Source: an uncultured Muribaculaceae bacterium
Lineage (GTDB): Bacteria; Bacteroidota; Bacteroidia; Bacteroidales; Muribaculaceae
Assembly: GCA_934661195.1 (NCBI GenBank)
Contig: CAKUJD010000013.1
Location: 1 to 44,900, forward strand
Direction: 5' to 3'
DNA: 44,900 nucleotides
Shown: in pieces, positions 23,951 through 31,813 of the stretch
Numbering within the stretch: position 1 is the first letter of the stretch
Layout: each line of letters begins with the position of its first letter
Notes under the pieces: model-generated
The model's input: the letters and a program-made list of their open reading frames with translations, nothing else
What the model was told of the DNA's origin: nothing
The model's database searches: none
Made by a program: the position numbers and the translations under genes

Positions 23951-24130
23951 ATCCGTGTAAATCTGTGCAATCTGTGGGAGATGTAGTAGGGGAGCCGAGG
24001 GGGGATGCTCCTTCATATTAATTTACTAATGATTACGTTGTTATGTGTGTGGAAAAATATGTCTTTTTGTCTCTATGTCGAAAATTACGCAGCCACCATG
24101 TGTCATTATGTCGAAAAATCTGTGGGAGAT
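23951..24130 (+). repeat. Two copies of the AATCTGTGGGAGAT dispersed motif
   Basis: The first copy (23951-23982) contains ATCCGTGTAAATCTGTGCAA and TCTGTGGGAGAT, itself a near-tandem of an ATCTGTG unit. The second (24116-24130) is AAATCTGTGGGAGAT. A third copy upstream of the other DUF6562 gene (42249-42286) has three ATCTGTG units. Confidence 0.65.
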
Positions 24131-24198
24131 ACACAAACTTTTGCTAATTTCGCACCGCGAAACGAAGTGAACGAAAACTACATGCAAAAAACATATAT

Positions 24199-25050
24199 AT
24201 GGAAAAATTAGGACTGGTGCTTGAGGGCGGAGGCATGCGCGGACTGTTTTCGGCCGGCGTGACCGATGTGCTCATGGACAACGGAATAGAGTTTGGCGGC
24301 ATGGTGGGCGTGTCGGCGGGCGCGGCGTTTGGCTGCAACTGCAAGTCGCGCCAGGCGGGCCGCGCCATTCGCTACAACGTGCGCTTTTGCCGCGACCGCC
24401 GCTATTGCAGCCTGTGGTCGCTCATCACCACGGGCAACCTGTTTGGCTCGTTTTGCTACCACGAAATCCCCGACCGCTACGACATTTTCGACAAGGAGGC
24501 CTTCGACGCCAATCCCATGGAGATGTATGTGGTTTGCACCGACGTCGACACCGGCCAGGCAGTGTATCGCCGCTGCGATGAGGCCTCCCACGCCACCTAC
24601 GACTGGATTCGCGCCTCGGCCTCGATGCCAATGGCTGCGAAAATAGTGAAGATGGACGGCCGGCGGCTGCTCGACGGCGGCGTGGCCGACTCCATTCCGC
24701 TCGCCTTCATGGAGGGCAAGGGCTATGGGCGCAATGTGGTGGTGCTCACACAGCCTGAGGGGTTTGTGAAGCAGCCAAATCCGCTTCAGCCTCTGCTCGA
24801 TGTGTGGATGCGCCGCCATCCGCGCTTCGTCGAGGCCATGCACCGCCGTCCGGCCATGTACAACGCCGAGCTGGCGCTGGTGGCCGAGCGCGAGCGGCAG
24901 GGCAGGGCCTTTGTGTTCCGTCCAGAGGCCAAGCTGCCCATCAACCACATCTCGCACTCGCCCGAAATGCTGATGCGCACCTACGAATTGGGCCGCAAGG
25001 TGGCCCACGAGCGCCTGGCGGCTCTGCGCGCCTTCATGGCTGGCGAGTAG
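24199..25050 (+). CDS. Patatin-like phospholipase (YjjU type)
   Basis: This 283-residue protein has the patatin catalytic dyad. The oxyanion-hole motif GGGMRG is at residues 10-15, the nucleophile serine in GVSAG is Ser39, and the catalytic aspartate is in DGG at residue 159 (RRLLDGGVADSIP). No signal peptide is present, so it is cytoplasmic or peripheral. The overall pattern matches the E. coli YjjU group, which acts on lipids or acyl esters of unknown identity. It is followed 77 bp later by an independent promoter for the terminase gene, so there is no reason to link the two functionally. Confidence 0.92.
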   Translation: MEKLGLVLEGGGMRGLFSAGVTDVLMDNGIEFGGMVGVSAGAAFGCNCKSRQAGRAIRYNVRFCRDRRYCSLWSLITTGNLFGSFCYHEIPDRYDIFDKEAFDANPMEMYVVCTDVDTGQAVYRRCDEASHATYDWIRASASMPMAAKIVKMDGRRLLDGGVADSIPLAFMEGKGYGRNVVVLTQPEGFVKQPNPLQPLLDVWMRRHPRFVEAMHRRPAMYNAELALVAERERQGRAFVFRPEAKLPINHISHSPEMLMRTYELGRKVAHERLAALRAFMAGE

Positions 25051-25062
25051 CACTTTTTGCCC

Positions 25063-25094
25063 TTGCGCCCAAAGCCCTCCGCCGCCTATTTTTG
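25063..25094 (+). promoter_or_regulatory. Promoter of the terminase gene
   Basis: TTG (25063-25065) and TATTTTTG (25087-25094) match the Bacteroidota consensus. The start would be near 25101, giving a leader of about 27 nt. Confidence 0.55.
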
Positions 25095-25127
25095 CGCATT
25101 TGCTCACACCTGCAAATGCATTAGCCT

Positions 25128-27122
25128 ATGGAAAACACTACCCTTCACAGATTTGATTATACACCCGCAGGGCTCACCGCCGCCTTGGCCGAAAACGAGC
25201 GGCGCCGTGTCTCCCGCACCGTTGCCTACGATCCTCTCACTGGTCTTGGCTGCTGCGGCGTGCGCCGCACGGTGAACATCGACTTTGGCGGCGGCGACGT
25301 GCGGCTGCTGCATCTGCCTGTGGCCATGCTGCGCGCTCACAGCGCGCTCGGTGTGGCTCTAGACCCGCGCTTCGAGGGCGTTGTGCCCAATCCGTTTGGC
25401 ACGGTCGAGGCCTTCAGCCGCGCGCGCATTGTCCACGACTTCGAATACTGGTGCCGCATGTGCGCCACCGTCACCCTCAAGGGCCTCGGGCGCGAGGGAC
25501 CGCTGGTGCTCAACGCCCCGCAGCGCCGCCTTGTGGCCGAGCTCGAGCGCCAGCGCCTTGCCCGCCAGCCCATCAGAGTGGTGCTGCTCAAGGCTCGGCA
25601 GTGGGGCGGCAGCACGCTGGTGCAGATGTACATGGCTTGGATGCAGCTGGTGGTGCGCACCCACTGGAACAGTGTGATTTGCGGCCATCTGCGCGGTACC
25701 TCGGCCGCTATCAAGGGCATGTACACGCGCCTACTGCGCCGCTATCCGCACGCGCTGCTGCCAGGTGGCGTGCGCCCGGCATTCAAGCGCTTCGAGGGCT
25801 GTGGCAGCGCACACGTGGTCACCGGGCGCGACTGCCTGGTGGTCACCGGCTCGGCTGTGTCGCAAGAGGCCATACGCGGCTACGACGTCAGCATGGCCCA
25901 CCTGAGCGAGGTGGCCTTTTGGCCCGACACCACACGCCACTCGCCGGGCGACGTTATGCGTGGCATTTGCGGCACCGTGCCGCTGGCGCCCGACACGCTC
26001 ATAGTGCTCGAGAGCACCGCCAACGGCGTGGGCAGCTACTTCCACACACTGTGGCTGCGCGCCTGCGCCGGCAAGGGAGGCTATGCGCCAGTGTTTGTGC
26101 CGTGGCACGAAATTGAGGGCTACAGTGCGCCGGTGGCCGACGCCGCCGCGCTGTGGACCAGTCTCGACGACTATGAGCGCGGTCTGTGGGAGCGCGGGTG
26201 CACGCTCGAGCAGATAGCGTGGTATCGTGCCAAGCGTGCCGAGTATGCCACGGCCGACCAGATGATGGCAGAGTTTCCAAGCACCGACATCGAGGCGTTT
26301 GCCGTGACGGGCCGCAGCGTGTTTGCCCAGGCCGATGTCGAGGCTTTGCGCCCCGGCTGCCGCGCCCCGGCCTTTGTGGGCGATGTGGCGGCATCCGACG
26401 GCCGCCTCAAGGGCATTGCCCTGCATGCCGACCCCAGCGGCCGCCTTAAGGTGTGGGCCATGCCGCAGCCATCGCAGCTGCGCAGCCGTTATGTGGTGGC
26501 GGTGGATGTGGGCGGACGCAGCCTCAAGGCCGACTACTCGGTGATTGCCGTGCTCGACCGCGGCGAGCATCCCGGCGAGTCGGTGCCGCAGGTGGCGGCG
26601 CAGTGGCGCGGGCACACCGACCACGACTTGCTGGCCTGGAAGGCTGCGCAGCTGGCGCGCCTATACGACAACGCCCTGCTGGTGATTGAAAGCAACACGC
26701 TTGAGACGGCCACCAGCGAGGGCGACGGCTCGCGCTACATAATGCACGTGATTGGCCGCAGCTATGGCAACATGTATTGCCGCCGTCAGGGCAAGCCGGG
26801 TTTCCAGACCAATGTGCACACCAAGCAGCAGGTGATTTACGGCCTCATTGCTGCCGTGCGCGACGGCCGCATTGTTGAGCGCGACCACGAGGCCCTCAAC
26901 GAGCTCAACTGCTATGAACTGAAGTCCAACGGAAGCTATGGTGCCATTCGCGGCCGCCACGACGACATACTCATGACGCGCGCCATAGGCCTGCACTTTG
27001 TGGAGCGGCTCAACGCACGCTCCACTTGCCGCATTTCCGACTCAGAGCACGCCGCCATCACGCAGCGCCCGGCCCTGCCAGCCGCAGCGCCCCATCAGCT
27101 GCAAATCACCGACTTCCTGTAG
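25128..27122 (+). CDS. Phage-type terminase large subunit
   Basis: The 664-residue protein has both halves of a TerL. The ATPase half carries Walker A-like K155-A-R-Q-W-G-G-S-T163, a Walker B with the catalytic glutamate at 261 (HLSEVAFW) and the coupling motif LESTANGVG near residue 290. The nuclease half carries the RNase H-fold acidic residues D460 (VAVDVGG), E521 (LLVIESNT) and D612-D613 (GRHDDILM). All are intact, so it could in principle package or cut DNA. Yet no portal, capsid, small terminase or integrase gene lies nearby; the only candidate partner is the 818-residue gene 561 bp downstream. Codon use is as GC-rich as the host's, suggesting long residence. It is either a prophage remnant or a domesticated function. 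Confidence 0.87.
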   Translation: MENTTLHRFDYTPAGLTAALAENERRRVSRTVAYDPLTGLGCCGVRRTVNIDFGGGDVRLLHLPVAMLRAHSALGVALDPRFEGVVPNPFGTVEAFSRARIVHDFEYWCRMCATVTLKGLGREGPLVLNAPQRRLVAELERQRLARQPIRVVLLKARQWGGSTLVQMYMAWMQLVVRTHWNSVICGHLRGTSAAIKGMYTRLLRRYPHALLPGGVRPAFKRFEGCGSAHVVTGRDCLVVTGSAVSQEAIRGYDVSMAHLSEVAFWPDTTRHSPGDVMRGICGTVPLAPDTLIVLESTANGVGSYFHTLWLRACAGKGGYAPVFVPWHEIEGYSAPVADAAALWTSLDDYERGLWERGCTLEQIAWYRAKRAEYATADQMMAEFPSTDIEAFAVTGRSVFAQADVEALRPGCRAPAFVGDVAASDGRLKGIALHADPSGRLKVWAMPQPSQLRSRYVVAVDVGGRSLKADYSVIAVLDRGEHPGESVPQVAAQWRGHTDHDLLAWKAAQLARLYDNALLVIESNTLETATSEGDGSRYIMHVIGRSYGNMYCRRQGKPGFQTNVHTKQQVIYGLIAAVRDGRIVERDHEALNELNCYELKSNGSYGAIRGRHDDILMTRAIGLHFVERLNARSTCRISDSEHAAITQRPALPAAAPHQLQITDFL

Positions 27123-27132
27123 CTAATAATTG

Positions 27133-27257
27133 CCCACAGATTTTTTGGATATGTGGGATAGCGGGGAATCGGTTATACCTCTGGATTGCCTGTTTTTCAG
27201 CGCTTTCGGCATGCTGCGTTCGCCGGGTGTAGCCAATTCTGCAAATCATAATGCAAA
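27133..27257 (+). repeat. Degenerate copy of the dispersed palindromic repeat
   Basis: Positions 27191-27234 (TGTTTTTCAGCGCTTTCGGC then ATGCTGCGTTCGCCGGG) align with 44755-44799 at the window end, with about ten differences. Just before it, CCCACAGATT (27133-27142) is the reverse complement of the AATCTGTGGG motif seen at 23971 and 42271. Confidence 0.6.
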
Positions 27258-27300
27258 TTGTTTGATGTTGTGATTGAGGTGTGTCGCTCTGGGTAATAGA

Positions 27301-27443
27301 TTCGAAAAAATAAATTAAGGAGCCGGCGCTTCACAGCGTTGGCTCCTTAAAATCTACAATCTATAAAAACATATATATTTCATCAGAATAGAACCTTAGT
27401 GTGTCTAACAAACTTGTTTCGAAAAAAAAGCGTTTCGTTATTT
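27301..27443 (-). ncRNA. Candidate small RNA on the minus strand
   Basis: A consensus promoter (27481-27450) predicts a start near 27443, and a strong hairpin with a following T-rich run ends transcription at about 27304. The intervening 140 nt contain no frame longer than about ten codons. This is the layout of a free-standing small RNA, but the family is not recognised and expression is unproven. Confidence 0.5.
27304..27350 (-). terminator. Intrinsic terminator facing left
   Basis: A 16-bp stem (27315-27330 with 27335-27350, two G-T pairs, loop TCAC on the plus strand) is followed on the minus strand by TTTATTTTTT. Confidence 0.75.
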
Positions 27444-27449
27444 GTTACT

Positions 27450-27481
27450 CAAAGATAGCTACATAAAAGCGATTGCGCAAA
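27450..27481 (-). promoter_or_regulatory. Promoter facing left, no coding gene downstream
   Basis: On the minus strand, TTTG (27481-27478) and TATCTTTG (27457-27450) are 20 bp apart, an exact consensus match. It points into the non-coding spacer. Confidence 0.6.
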
Positions 27482-27683
27482 TTATTCCGCAATTTTTTTC
27501 AAAAAAAGTTACATTTTTTTGTCTGGTTGGTGCTGCTGAAACGTGTGACTCAGGATAATCTACTTATAATCAATGCTATATCGCTGATTAACACTTGTAA
27601 GCGGTTTAGACGATTTTTTGGCATTGGCCACCCGCGGTGTGCGTGATTAACTTCGCCGCAATGAAAACTATTTTTTTTGACGC

Positions 27684-30140
27684 ATGACTATGAAAAGCAA
27701 ACAATCAAGACTCACCATCATTCCACGCGCGGCCGCCGTGCTGGCCAACCAGGAGGCAGCCACTGCCGGTGTGGCCGACTCGGTGCTCAACATGCGCGAG
27801 CGCGAACGGTCGCTGCAGGTGGCCGGCAACCCGGCCAGCTGCGGTTCGATAGCAGCCGGCAGCAAAATTCTGCTAATTCACCACACCACATTCGGCGAGC
27901 GCATGCTCACATGTGCAGGCGGCCAGGTGTGCTGCGACGGCTCGCAGCTGATGCAGCTCGGCAGCGAGCCGACGGGAGCGTGTGCCGTGGGCGACTTTGC
28001 CGTGGTGGCCCACGAGGCTGGCTTGGGTGTGCTCCGCGCCACAGCAGGCGGCTACGATTTGCTCAACCCCGACGCTGCCTTGCCGCAAATCAGCATTGTC
28101 GAGGCCGAGCCGTCTACTCTTACGGCCACTGTTGCCGCCTGCGCCTTCGAGCAGCCCTACGCCAGTTGGCCGGCGCGCCTCGCCACAGCCGACGCCGCCG
28201 CTTTGCGCTCGCGCCTGAAGAGCGCGTGGACAAGTGTGATGGCCCAGGCTGCCGCGTCGGGCCAGTATGTGGGCCCGATGCTTGCCCGCTATGGCGTGAG
28301 GCTCTACGACGACACCTACCTGTGGCTTAGTGCGCCTGTGCTGCTTGGCGGCGGCACGGTGGGCGAAAACCGCATAACGGCCGATGTGCAGGTGGCCGAC
28401 GGCAAGTTCATTGGCGCGCCGGCCGCCGAGTTGGCAGTGAGCGCCTACAGGCTTGGGGTGTGCGTGCATAGCGGCATCGCCGCCGCATGGCATGGGGTGG
28501 TGAAGTCGGTCGACCTGCTTGTGGCCGACGCCGTGGCCCCATTTGACGCAAGTGGCCAGCTCGACTACCGCGCGGCGGCAAGTGTGGGCTCGTCGCGCCG
28601 CAGTGTGCTCGAGTATGGCCTTAAGCCCATGGCGGTGCATGGGGTGGCCGCTGCCGCCATGGCCGGGCAGTGGCGCGTGGCGGCCAGCTGCACGCGTCTC
28701 GACCGCCTCGGTTCGGGCGTGTTTGCCGCTGGCAACGTGGCAAAGTCCACATCCCGACCCATCGACACTGCCGCATGCCATGCCCTTATGGCGCCGCTGC
28801 CAGTGTCGTCTGCGCTCACGCGGCAGCAGTCGGAGGCTGCCACAATCAGGGCTGGACGCCGCCTGCTGCCGTCGGCTGTGATGGCCAGTGGAGGCCGCCT
28901 AATGGCTGGCGTGTCGGGCTGGATGATGGTCAACACTTGGGGCGCGGCTCAGTTTTGTGTGGGTGCGGCGGCGGGCGGTTGCGCAGTCACCGTCACGGCC
29001 ACTCTTGCCACAAGCCACGGCACGGCCACAGTGGTCAGGCGCGAGCGGCTTGCCTTTGTCCCGCAGCAGCTGTCGCCCATGGTGTTTTATCCCGATAGCC
29101 GCGCCGTGGCCCTGCGCGTGCAGGTTGAGGCCGACTCTGGCGGCTGCACGGCATGGGAGACCGAATTGTCGCCAGCTTGGCAGCTTGGAGCAGCCGTGGT
29201 GTGCAGCAGTGGTCTTGAACCGCACAGGTTGGCCGCCTCCACTGCAACCGGCGCCACGGCGGCTGGCGACACCGACCCCGTGCTTGGCTTGGTGGCCGTG
29301 AGCGTGCAGGGCAACCCGTTTGTGACTGCCGGAATCCACACCGTGGGCGGCGACAGGGTGGAGGCTCTGGCCGTGGCCAGCCGGCCTGTGTATTCAAGCG
29401 GCTTCGGACGCTACCCCGTGTATGTGTTTACGCGTGCCGGAGTTTATGCCATGCCCCAGCTCACTTCGGGTGGCTATGGCGAGGCGCGGCTGCTGCACCG
29501 CAGTGCCATGGCAGCAGGGGCGTGTCCGGCCGAGGCTGGCGACTCGGTGTGCTATGTCGATGCCTTGGGGCGGCTGAGCCGTCTGCGCGGCTCGGAGCGG
29601 CGTGTGATGCTTAGCGGTGTCGACGGCCTCTCGCAGCTGGCCTACAGCCAGGCTTTCGACGAGCTCGCCGTGCTGTCGCCGCAAGGGCAATTGCGGCACA
29701 TTCACCTCGACTCGGCGCGGGCATGGCAGCGGTCGCTCTCGGCCAGCTCGCTCTATGGCGGCGATGGTCGCGCCATTGCCGTGACGCAGGGTGGCGAGCT
29801 GCTCGACCTCAACACTGAGGAGGCGGCCACGGCGCAGCCCGTTTACTACCGCTCGATGCCTATCGAACTGCTCGGAGGCGACCCTTGCCGCCCAATCGGC
29901 GTGATGTGGCGCATTGCCGCCACTGGGGCGCGGCTGCGCCTGGGCGTGAGCGGAGAGCGCGGGGCGAGCTGTCACGGCTTCGCTGTGGGCGGCGTGAGTG
30001 TGAGCGGCACAGTGGGCGCGCCTGTGGTGCAGCGGCTGGTGTCGCCGCCAGTGCGCACTGTGAGGCTGGTGCTGAATGGCACTCTGCCAAGCGCAAGCCT
30101 TGTGCAGCCGGTCACAATAGTTGCACAAAGATGCCGGTGA
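27684..30140 (+). CDS. Unknown 818-residue protein, possibly phage virion-derived
   Basis: I cannot assign a family with certainty. There is no signal peptide or membrane helix. Residues about 33-70 (ADSVLNMRERERSLQVAGNP) open a series of beta-rich segments that read like a propeller or virion-tail surface, e.g. YVGPMLARYGVRLYDDTYLW near residue 192 and later KILLIHH, AYSQAFDELAVLSPQG. The R-x-Y-x-x-R-L-Y-D-x-[ST] segment and a C-terminal block (GVMWRIAATGARLRLGVSGE) recall large proteins seen next to TerL genes in Bacteroidota. Its only nearby partner is the terminase 561 bp upstream. A structural or tail-associated origin is inferred. ATG 27690 is an alternative start. Confidence 0.65.
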   Translation: MTMKSKQSRLTIIPRAAAVLANQEAATAGVADSVLNMRERERSLQVAGNPASCGSIAAGSKILLIHHTTFGERMLTCAGGQVCCDGSQLMQLGSEPTGACAVGDFAVVAHEAGLGVLRATAGGYDLLNPDAALPQISIVEAEPSTLTATVAACAFEQPYASWPARLATADAAALRSRLKSAWTSVMAQAAASGQYVGPMLARYGVRLYDDTYLWLSAPVLLGGGTVGENRITADVQVADGKFIGAPAAELAVSAYRLGVCVHSGIAAAWHGVVKSVDLLVADAVAPFDASGQLDYRAAASVGSSRRSVLEYGLKPMAVHGVAAAAMAGQWRVAASCTRLDRLGSGVFAAGNVAKSTSRPIDTAACHALMAPLPVSSALTRQQSEAATIRAGRRLLPSAVMASGGRLMAGVSGWMMVNTWGAAQFCVGAAAGGCAVTVTATLATSHGTATVVRRERLAFVPQQLSPMVFYPDSRAVALRVQVEADSGGCTAWETELSPAWQLGAAVVCSSGLEPHRLAASTATGATAAGDTDPVLGLVAVSVQGNPFVTAGIHTVGGDRVEALAVASRPVYSSGFGRYPVYVFTRAGVYAMPQLTSGGYGEARLLHRSAMAAGACPAEAGDSVCYVDALGRLSRLRGSERRVMLSGVDGLSQLAYSQAFDELAVLSPQGQLRHIHLDSARAWQRSLSASSLYGGDGRAIAVTQGGELLDLNTEEAATAQPVYYRSMPIELLGGDPCRPIGVMWRIAATGARLRLGVSGERGASCHGFAVGGVSVSGTVGAPVVQRLVSPPVRTVRLVLNGTLPSASLVQPVTIVAQRCR

Positions 30141-30179
30141 CGTGCCGTTTTGGCGCAATTGACGGCCCTAAGATGAATA

Positions 30180-30199
30180 ATTGCGACTTTTTTCGCAAT
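30180..30199. other. Short hairpin after the 818-residue gene
   Basis: ATTGCGA (30180-30186) pairs with TCGCAAT (30193-30199) around a T-rich loop. It could be a weak transcript end; no T-run follows. Confidence 0.35.
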
Positions 30200-30226
30200 A
30201 AAAGTGATATTTTTTAATCAAATCTA

Positions 30227-30256
30227 TTGCGGATTTAAAAAAAGTGAGTAATTTTG
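30227..30256 (+). promoter_or_regulatory. Promoter of a candidate small transcript
   Basis: TTG (30227-30229) and TAATTTTG (30249-30256) are 19 bp apart, with a predicted start near 30262. A terminator lies 150 bp further on. Confidence 0.55.
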
Positions 30257-30261
30257 CATCG

Positions 30262-30418
30262 TAATCCTGAATGAACGATGTCTCAAAGGTTGCTATAAGA
30301 AATTATGGTGATAGGCATCAGAAAACGAAAGGGTTGCTTAAAATAAGATTCAAATAGTTGTTTTATAGATAATTGTGTATTTAAGGAAACGGGGTAGTCG
30401 CGAGACTGTCCCTTTTTT
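30262..30418 (+). ncRNA. Candidate small RNA or small-peptide gene
   Basis: A promoter and an intrinsic terminator delimit about 155 nt that contain no annotated gene. A 28-codon frame (ATG at 30271, MNDVSKVAIRNYGDRHQ..., stop at 30357) starts a few bases after the predicted start point and might be translated; it has a basic C-terminus (LLKIRFK). Whether the product is the RNA or the peptide cannot be decided from sequence. Confidence 0.45.
30391..30418 (+). terminator. Intrinsic terminator of the candidate small transcript
   Basis: A 9-bp stem with two G-T pairs (GGGGTAGTC / GACTGTCCC) and a GCGA tetraloop is followed by TTTTTT (30413-30418). Confidence 0.8.
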
Positions 30419-30437
30419 GTTGTGGGCTGCCGTGAAG

Positions 30438-31172
30438 TCACGTCAGCCTTGCCGCCGCCAGGGTGAACACCCACACCCTGGCTCCGGCCGAGTGCAGCAC
30501 ACGAGCGCACGTGAGCAGGGTGGCCCCCGTGGTCACCACATCGTCCACCAGCAGCACATTGTGCCCGTCCACATCGGCCTTGCCGCTAAGCGCATACAGT
30601 CCCTGTGAGTTAACCCACCGCTCGTGGGCGCTTTTGCGCGTCTGGGTGTCGTGGGGGCGGGTGGCCTTCAGTGCCTCCACCACTGGAACGCCGAGCACGT
30701 CGGCCAGCCCATGGGCTATGCACTCGCTTTGGTTATAGTCGCGCTTGGCCAGCTTGGTGCGGTGCATGGGCACGGGCACTATGCAGTCGGCCTGGGCCAG
30801 AATGCCGCTTGGCGCCATCTGCCGCGCCGCCTGTGCCGCCAGCCAGCGGCCCATGCCGGGCATGCTGTGATACTTGATGTCGTGCAGAATTGCCGCATAG
30901 GGGGCGTCTTTCTCGTAATAGAAGTAGGCTGTGGCCCGCTCAATGGGCACCTGGCCGGCAAACAGCTGCTCCATGGCGTTGAACTCAGTGTCTTCGAGGT
31001 GTGTCACCGGCAGGCGGTCGAGGCACCTCACGCACACCCACCGCTCGTGCCTCAGCAGCGGCTTGCCGCACACGGGGCACAGCCGCGGCATGAGCGTGTC
31101 GAGCGCGGCACGCACCGTGGCCGCTATGTTGTCAGCAAGGCGGTTGGCCATAGTCGTCGGTGTTGCCGCCAA
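30438..31172 (-). CDS. ComF-family phosphoribosyltransferase-like protein
   Basis: An N-terminal zinc-ribbon (CPVCGKPLLRHERWVCVRCL, about residues 35-55) is followed by a type I phosphoribosyltransferase fold with the PRPP loop NVLLVDDVVTTGATL near residue 210 and a KRDYNQSE motif. The 244-residue length fits ComF. In competent bacteria ComF supports DNA uptake; in most Bacteroidales its role is untested. The first codons overlap the end of recX by 41 bp; with the ATG at 31151 (MANRLADN) the overlap is 20 bp and the usual N-terminus is kept. It forms a two-gene unit with recX. Confidence 0.9.
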   Translation of the reverse strand: MAATPTTMANRLADNIAATVRAALDTLMPRLCPVCGKPLLRHERWVCVRCLDRLPVTHLEDTEFNAMEQLFAGQVPIERATAYFYYEKDAPYAAILHDIKYHSMPGMGRWLAAQAARQMAPSGILAQADCIVPVPMHRTKLAKRDYNQSECIAHGLADVLGVPVVEALKATRPHDTQTRKSAHERWVNSQGLYALSGKADVDGHNVLLVDDVVTTGATLLTCARVLHSAGARVWVFTLAAARLT

Positions 31173-31647
31173 GCACCTGGCTCACGGCGGGGTAGAACAC
31201 ACTGGGCTCGAAGCCACGGCTCGCGGCCAGCCTTAGCAGTGCCGCCCGCGCCTGCTGGGGCTCGCGGCCGGCCACGGCACGGGCTTTGGACTTGAGTAGC
31301 TTGATGAGCGTGGCGTGGTAGTCGGCCTCGGCAATGCTGCCTATGGCCGCTTCTATTACGGGCTTCGACACGCCCTTGGCCTTGAGCATGAAGGCTATCT
31401 TCTGTCGGCCCCAGCCGTTGAAGGCAAACTTGTCGCGCGCATAGGCCAGCGCATAGCGCTCCTCGCTCAAGAAGTTTTCGCTCTTCAGCCGCGCCAATAT
31501 CCGGTCGCAGTCGTCGGGCGTCACTCCCCAGCCCAGAATTTTTGTGCGCACATCGCTTTCGGCCTGCTCGCTGCGCGAGCACAGCGCTGCAGCCCGGGAC
31601 AGCGCGGCCTCGGCGCTCAGTGGTTTGCGCTTGTTAGTTGTTGGCAT
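31132..31647 (-). CDS. recX: RecA regulator RecX
   Basis: The 171-residue, highly charged helical protein has the RecX tandem three-helix pattern: SRSEQAESDVRTKILGWGV and LKSENFLSEERYALAYARDK, then GWGRQKIAFMLKAKGVS. RecX binds RecA filaments and limits their activity. The motif F-L-[SN]-[DE]-x-R[YF]-A-x-x-[YF] is clear. Overlap with comF suggests co-transcription. A -7 box is 46 bp upstream of the start codon. Confidence 0.93.
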   Translation of the reverse strand: MPTTNKRKPLSAEAALSRAAALCSRSEQAESDVRTKILGWGVTPDDCDRILARLKSENFLSEERYALAYARDKFAFNGWGRQKIAFMLKAKGVSKPVIEAAIGSIAEADYHATLIKLLKSKARAVAGREPQQARAALLRLAASRGFEPSVFYPAVSQVLGGNTDDYGQPPC

Positions 31648-31692
31648 GGTTGCGTCAGCTGTCAGTTAGTTGTTGATTTTGGCTTTGAGTTG

Positions 31693-31700
31693 CAAATATA
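31693..31700 (-). promoter_or_regulatory. Promoter -7 box of recX-comF
   Basis: TATATTTG on the minus strand (31700-31693) matches the -7 consensus. No good -33 box is visible. Confidence 0.45.
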
Positions 31701-31765
31701 CGCCATTTCACATAAATTGGAAATAATTGGCGGCCATAGTTGCAGCTGGCAACGCATTTTTTGTG

Positions 31766-31773
31766 TAATTTTG
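31766..31773 (+). promoter_or_regulatory. Promoter -7 box of pyrE
   Basis: TAATTTTG matches the -7 consensus 40 bp before the pyrE start. A TTG at 31740-31742 may serve as -33 box. Confidence 0.5.
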
Positions 31774-31813
31774 TAGTCATAGTATCAAAGAAATATTAAT
31801 TCACCTCACCAAT

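Larger units (their letters stand above)
23846..24198. other. Non-coding spacer with terminator and short dispersed repeats
   Basis: Besides the terminator at its left end, this 353-bp stretch holds two copies of an AATCTGTGGGAGAT motif (23951-23982 in an extended form, and 24116-24130). Related copies occur at 42249 and, inverted, at 27133. No coding frame or RNA gene was recognised. The promoter of the patatin gene is unclear; TAATTTCG at 24145 is only a partial match. Confidence 0.6.
27123..27683. other. Long non-coding spacer with repeat relic and candidate minus-strand RNA
   Basis: This 561-bp AT-rich stretch separates the terminase and the 818-residue gene. From left to right it holds a relic of a dispersed repeat (27133-27257), a terminator facing left, a candidate minus-strand small RNA (27301-27443) and its promoter (27450-27481). 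A weak plus-strand -7 box (TAACTTCG, 27648) precedes the next gene. No frame of protein-coding character was found. Confidence 0.65.

Noticed and set aside
25128..30140. Complete prophage
   Set aside because: Only a terminase and one unknown gene are phage-like; portal, capsid, tail, integrase and lysis genes and attachment repeats are absent.
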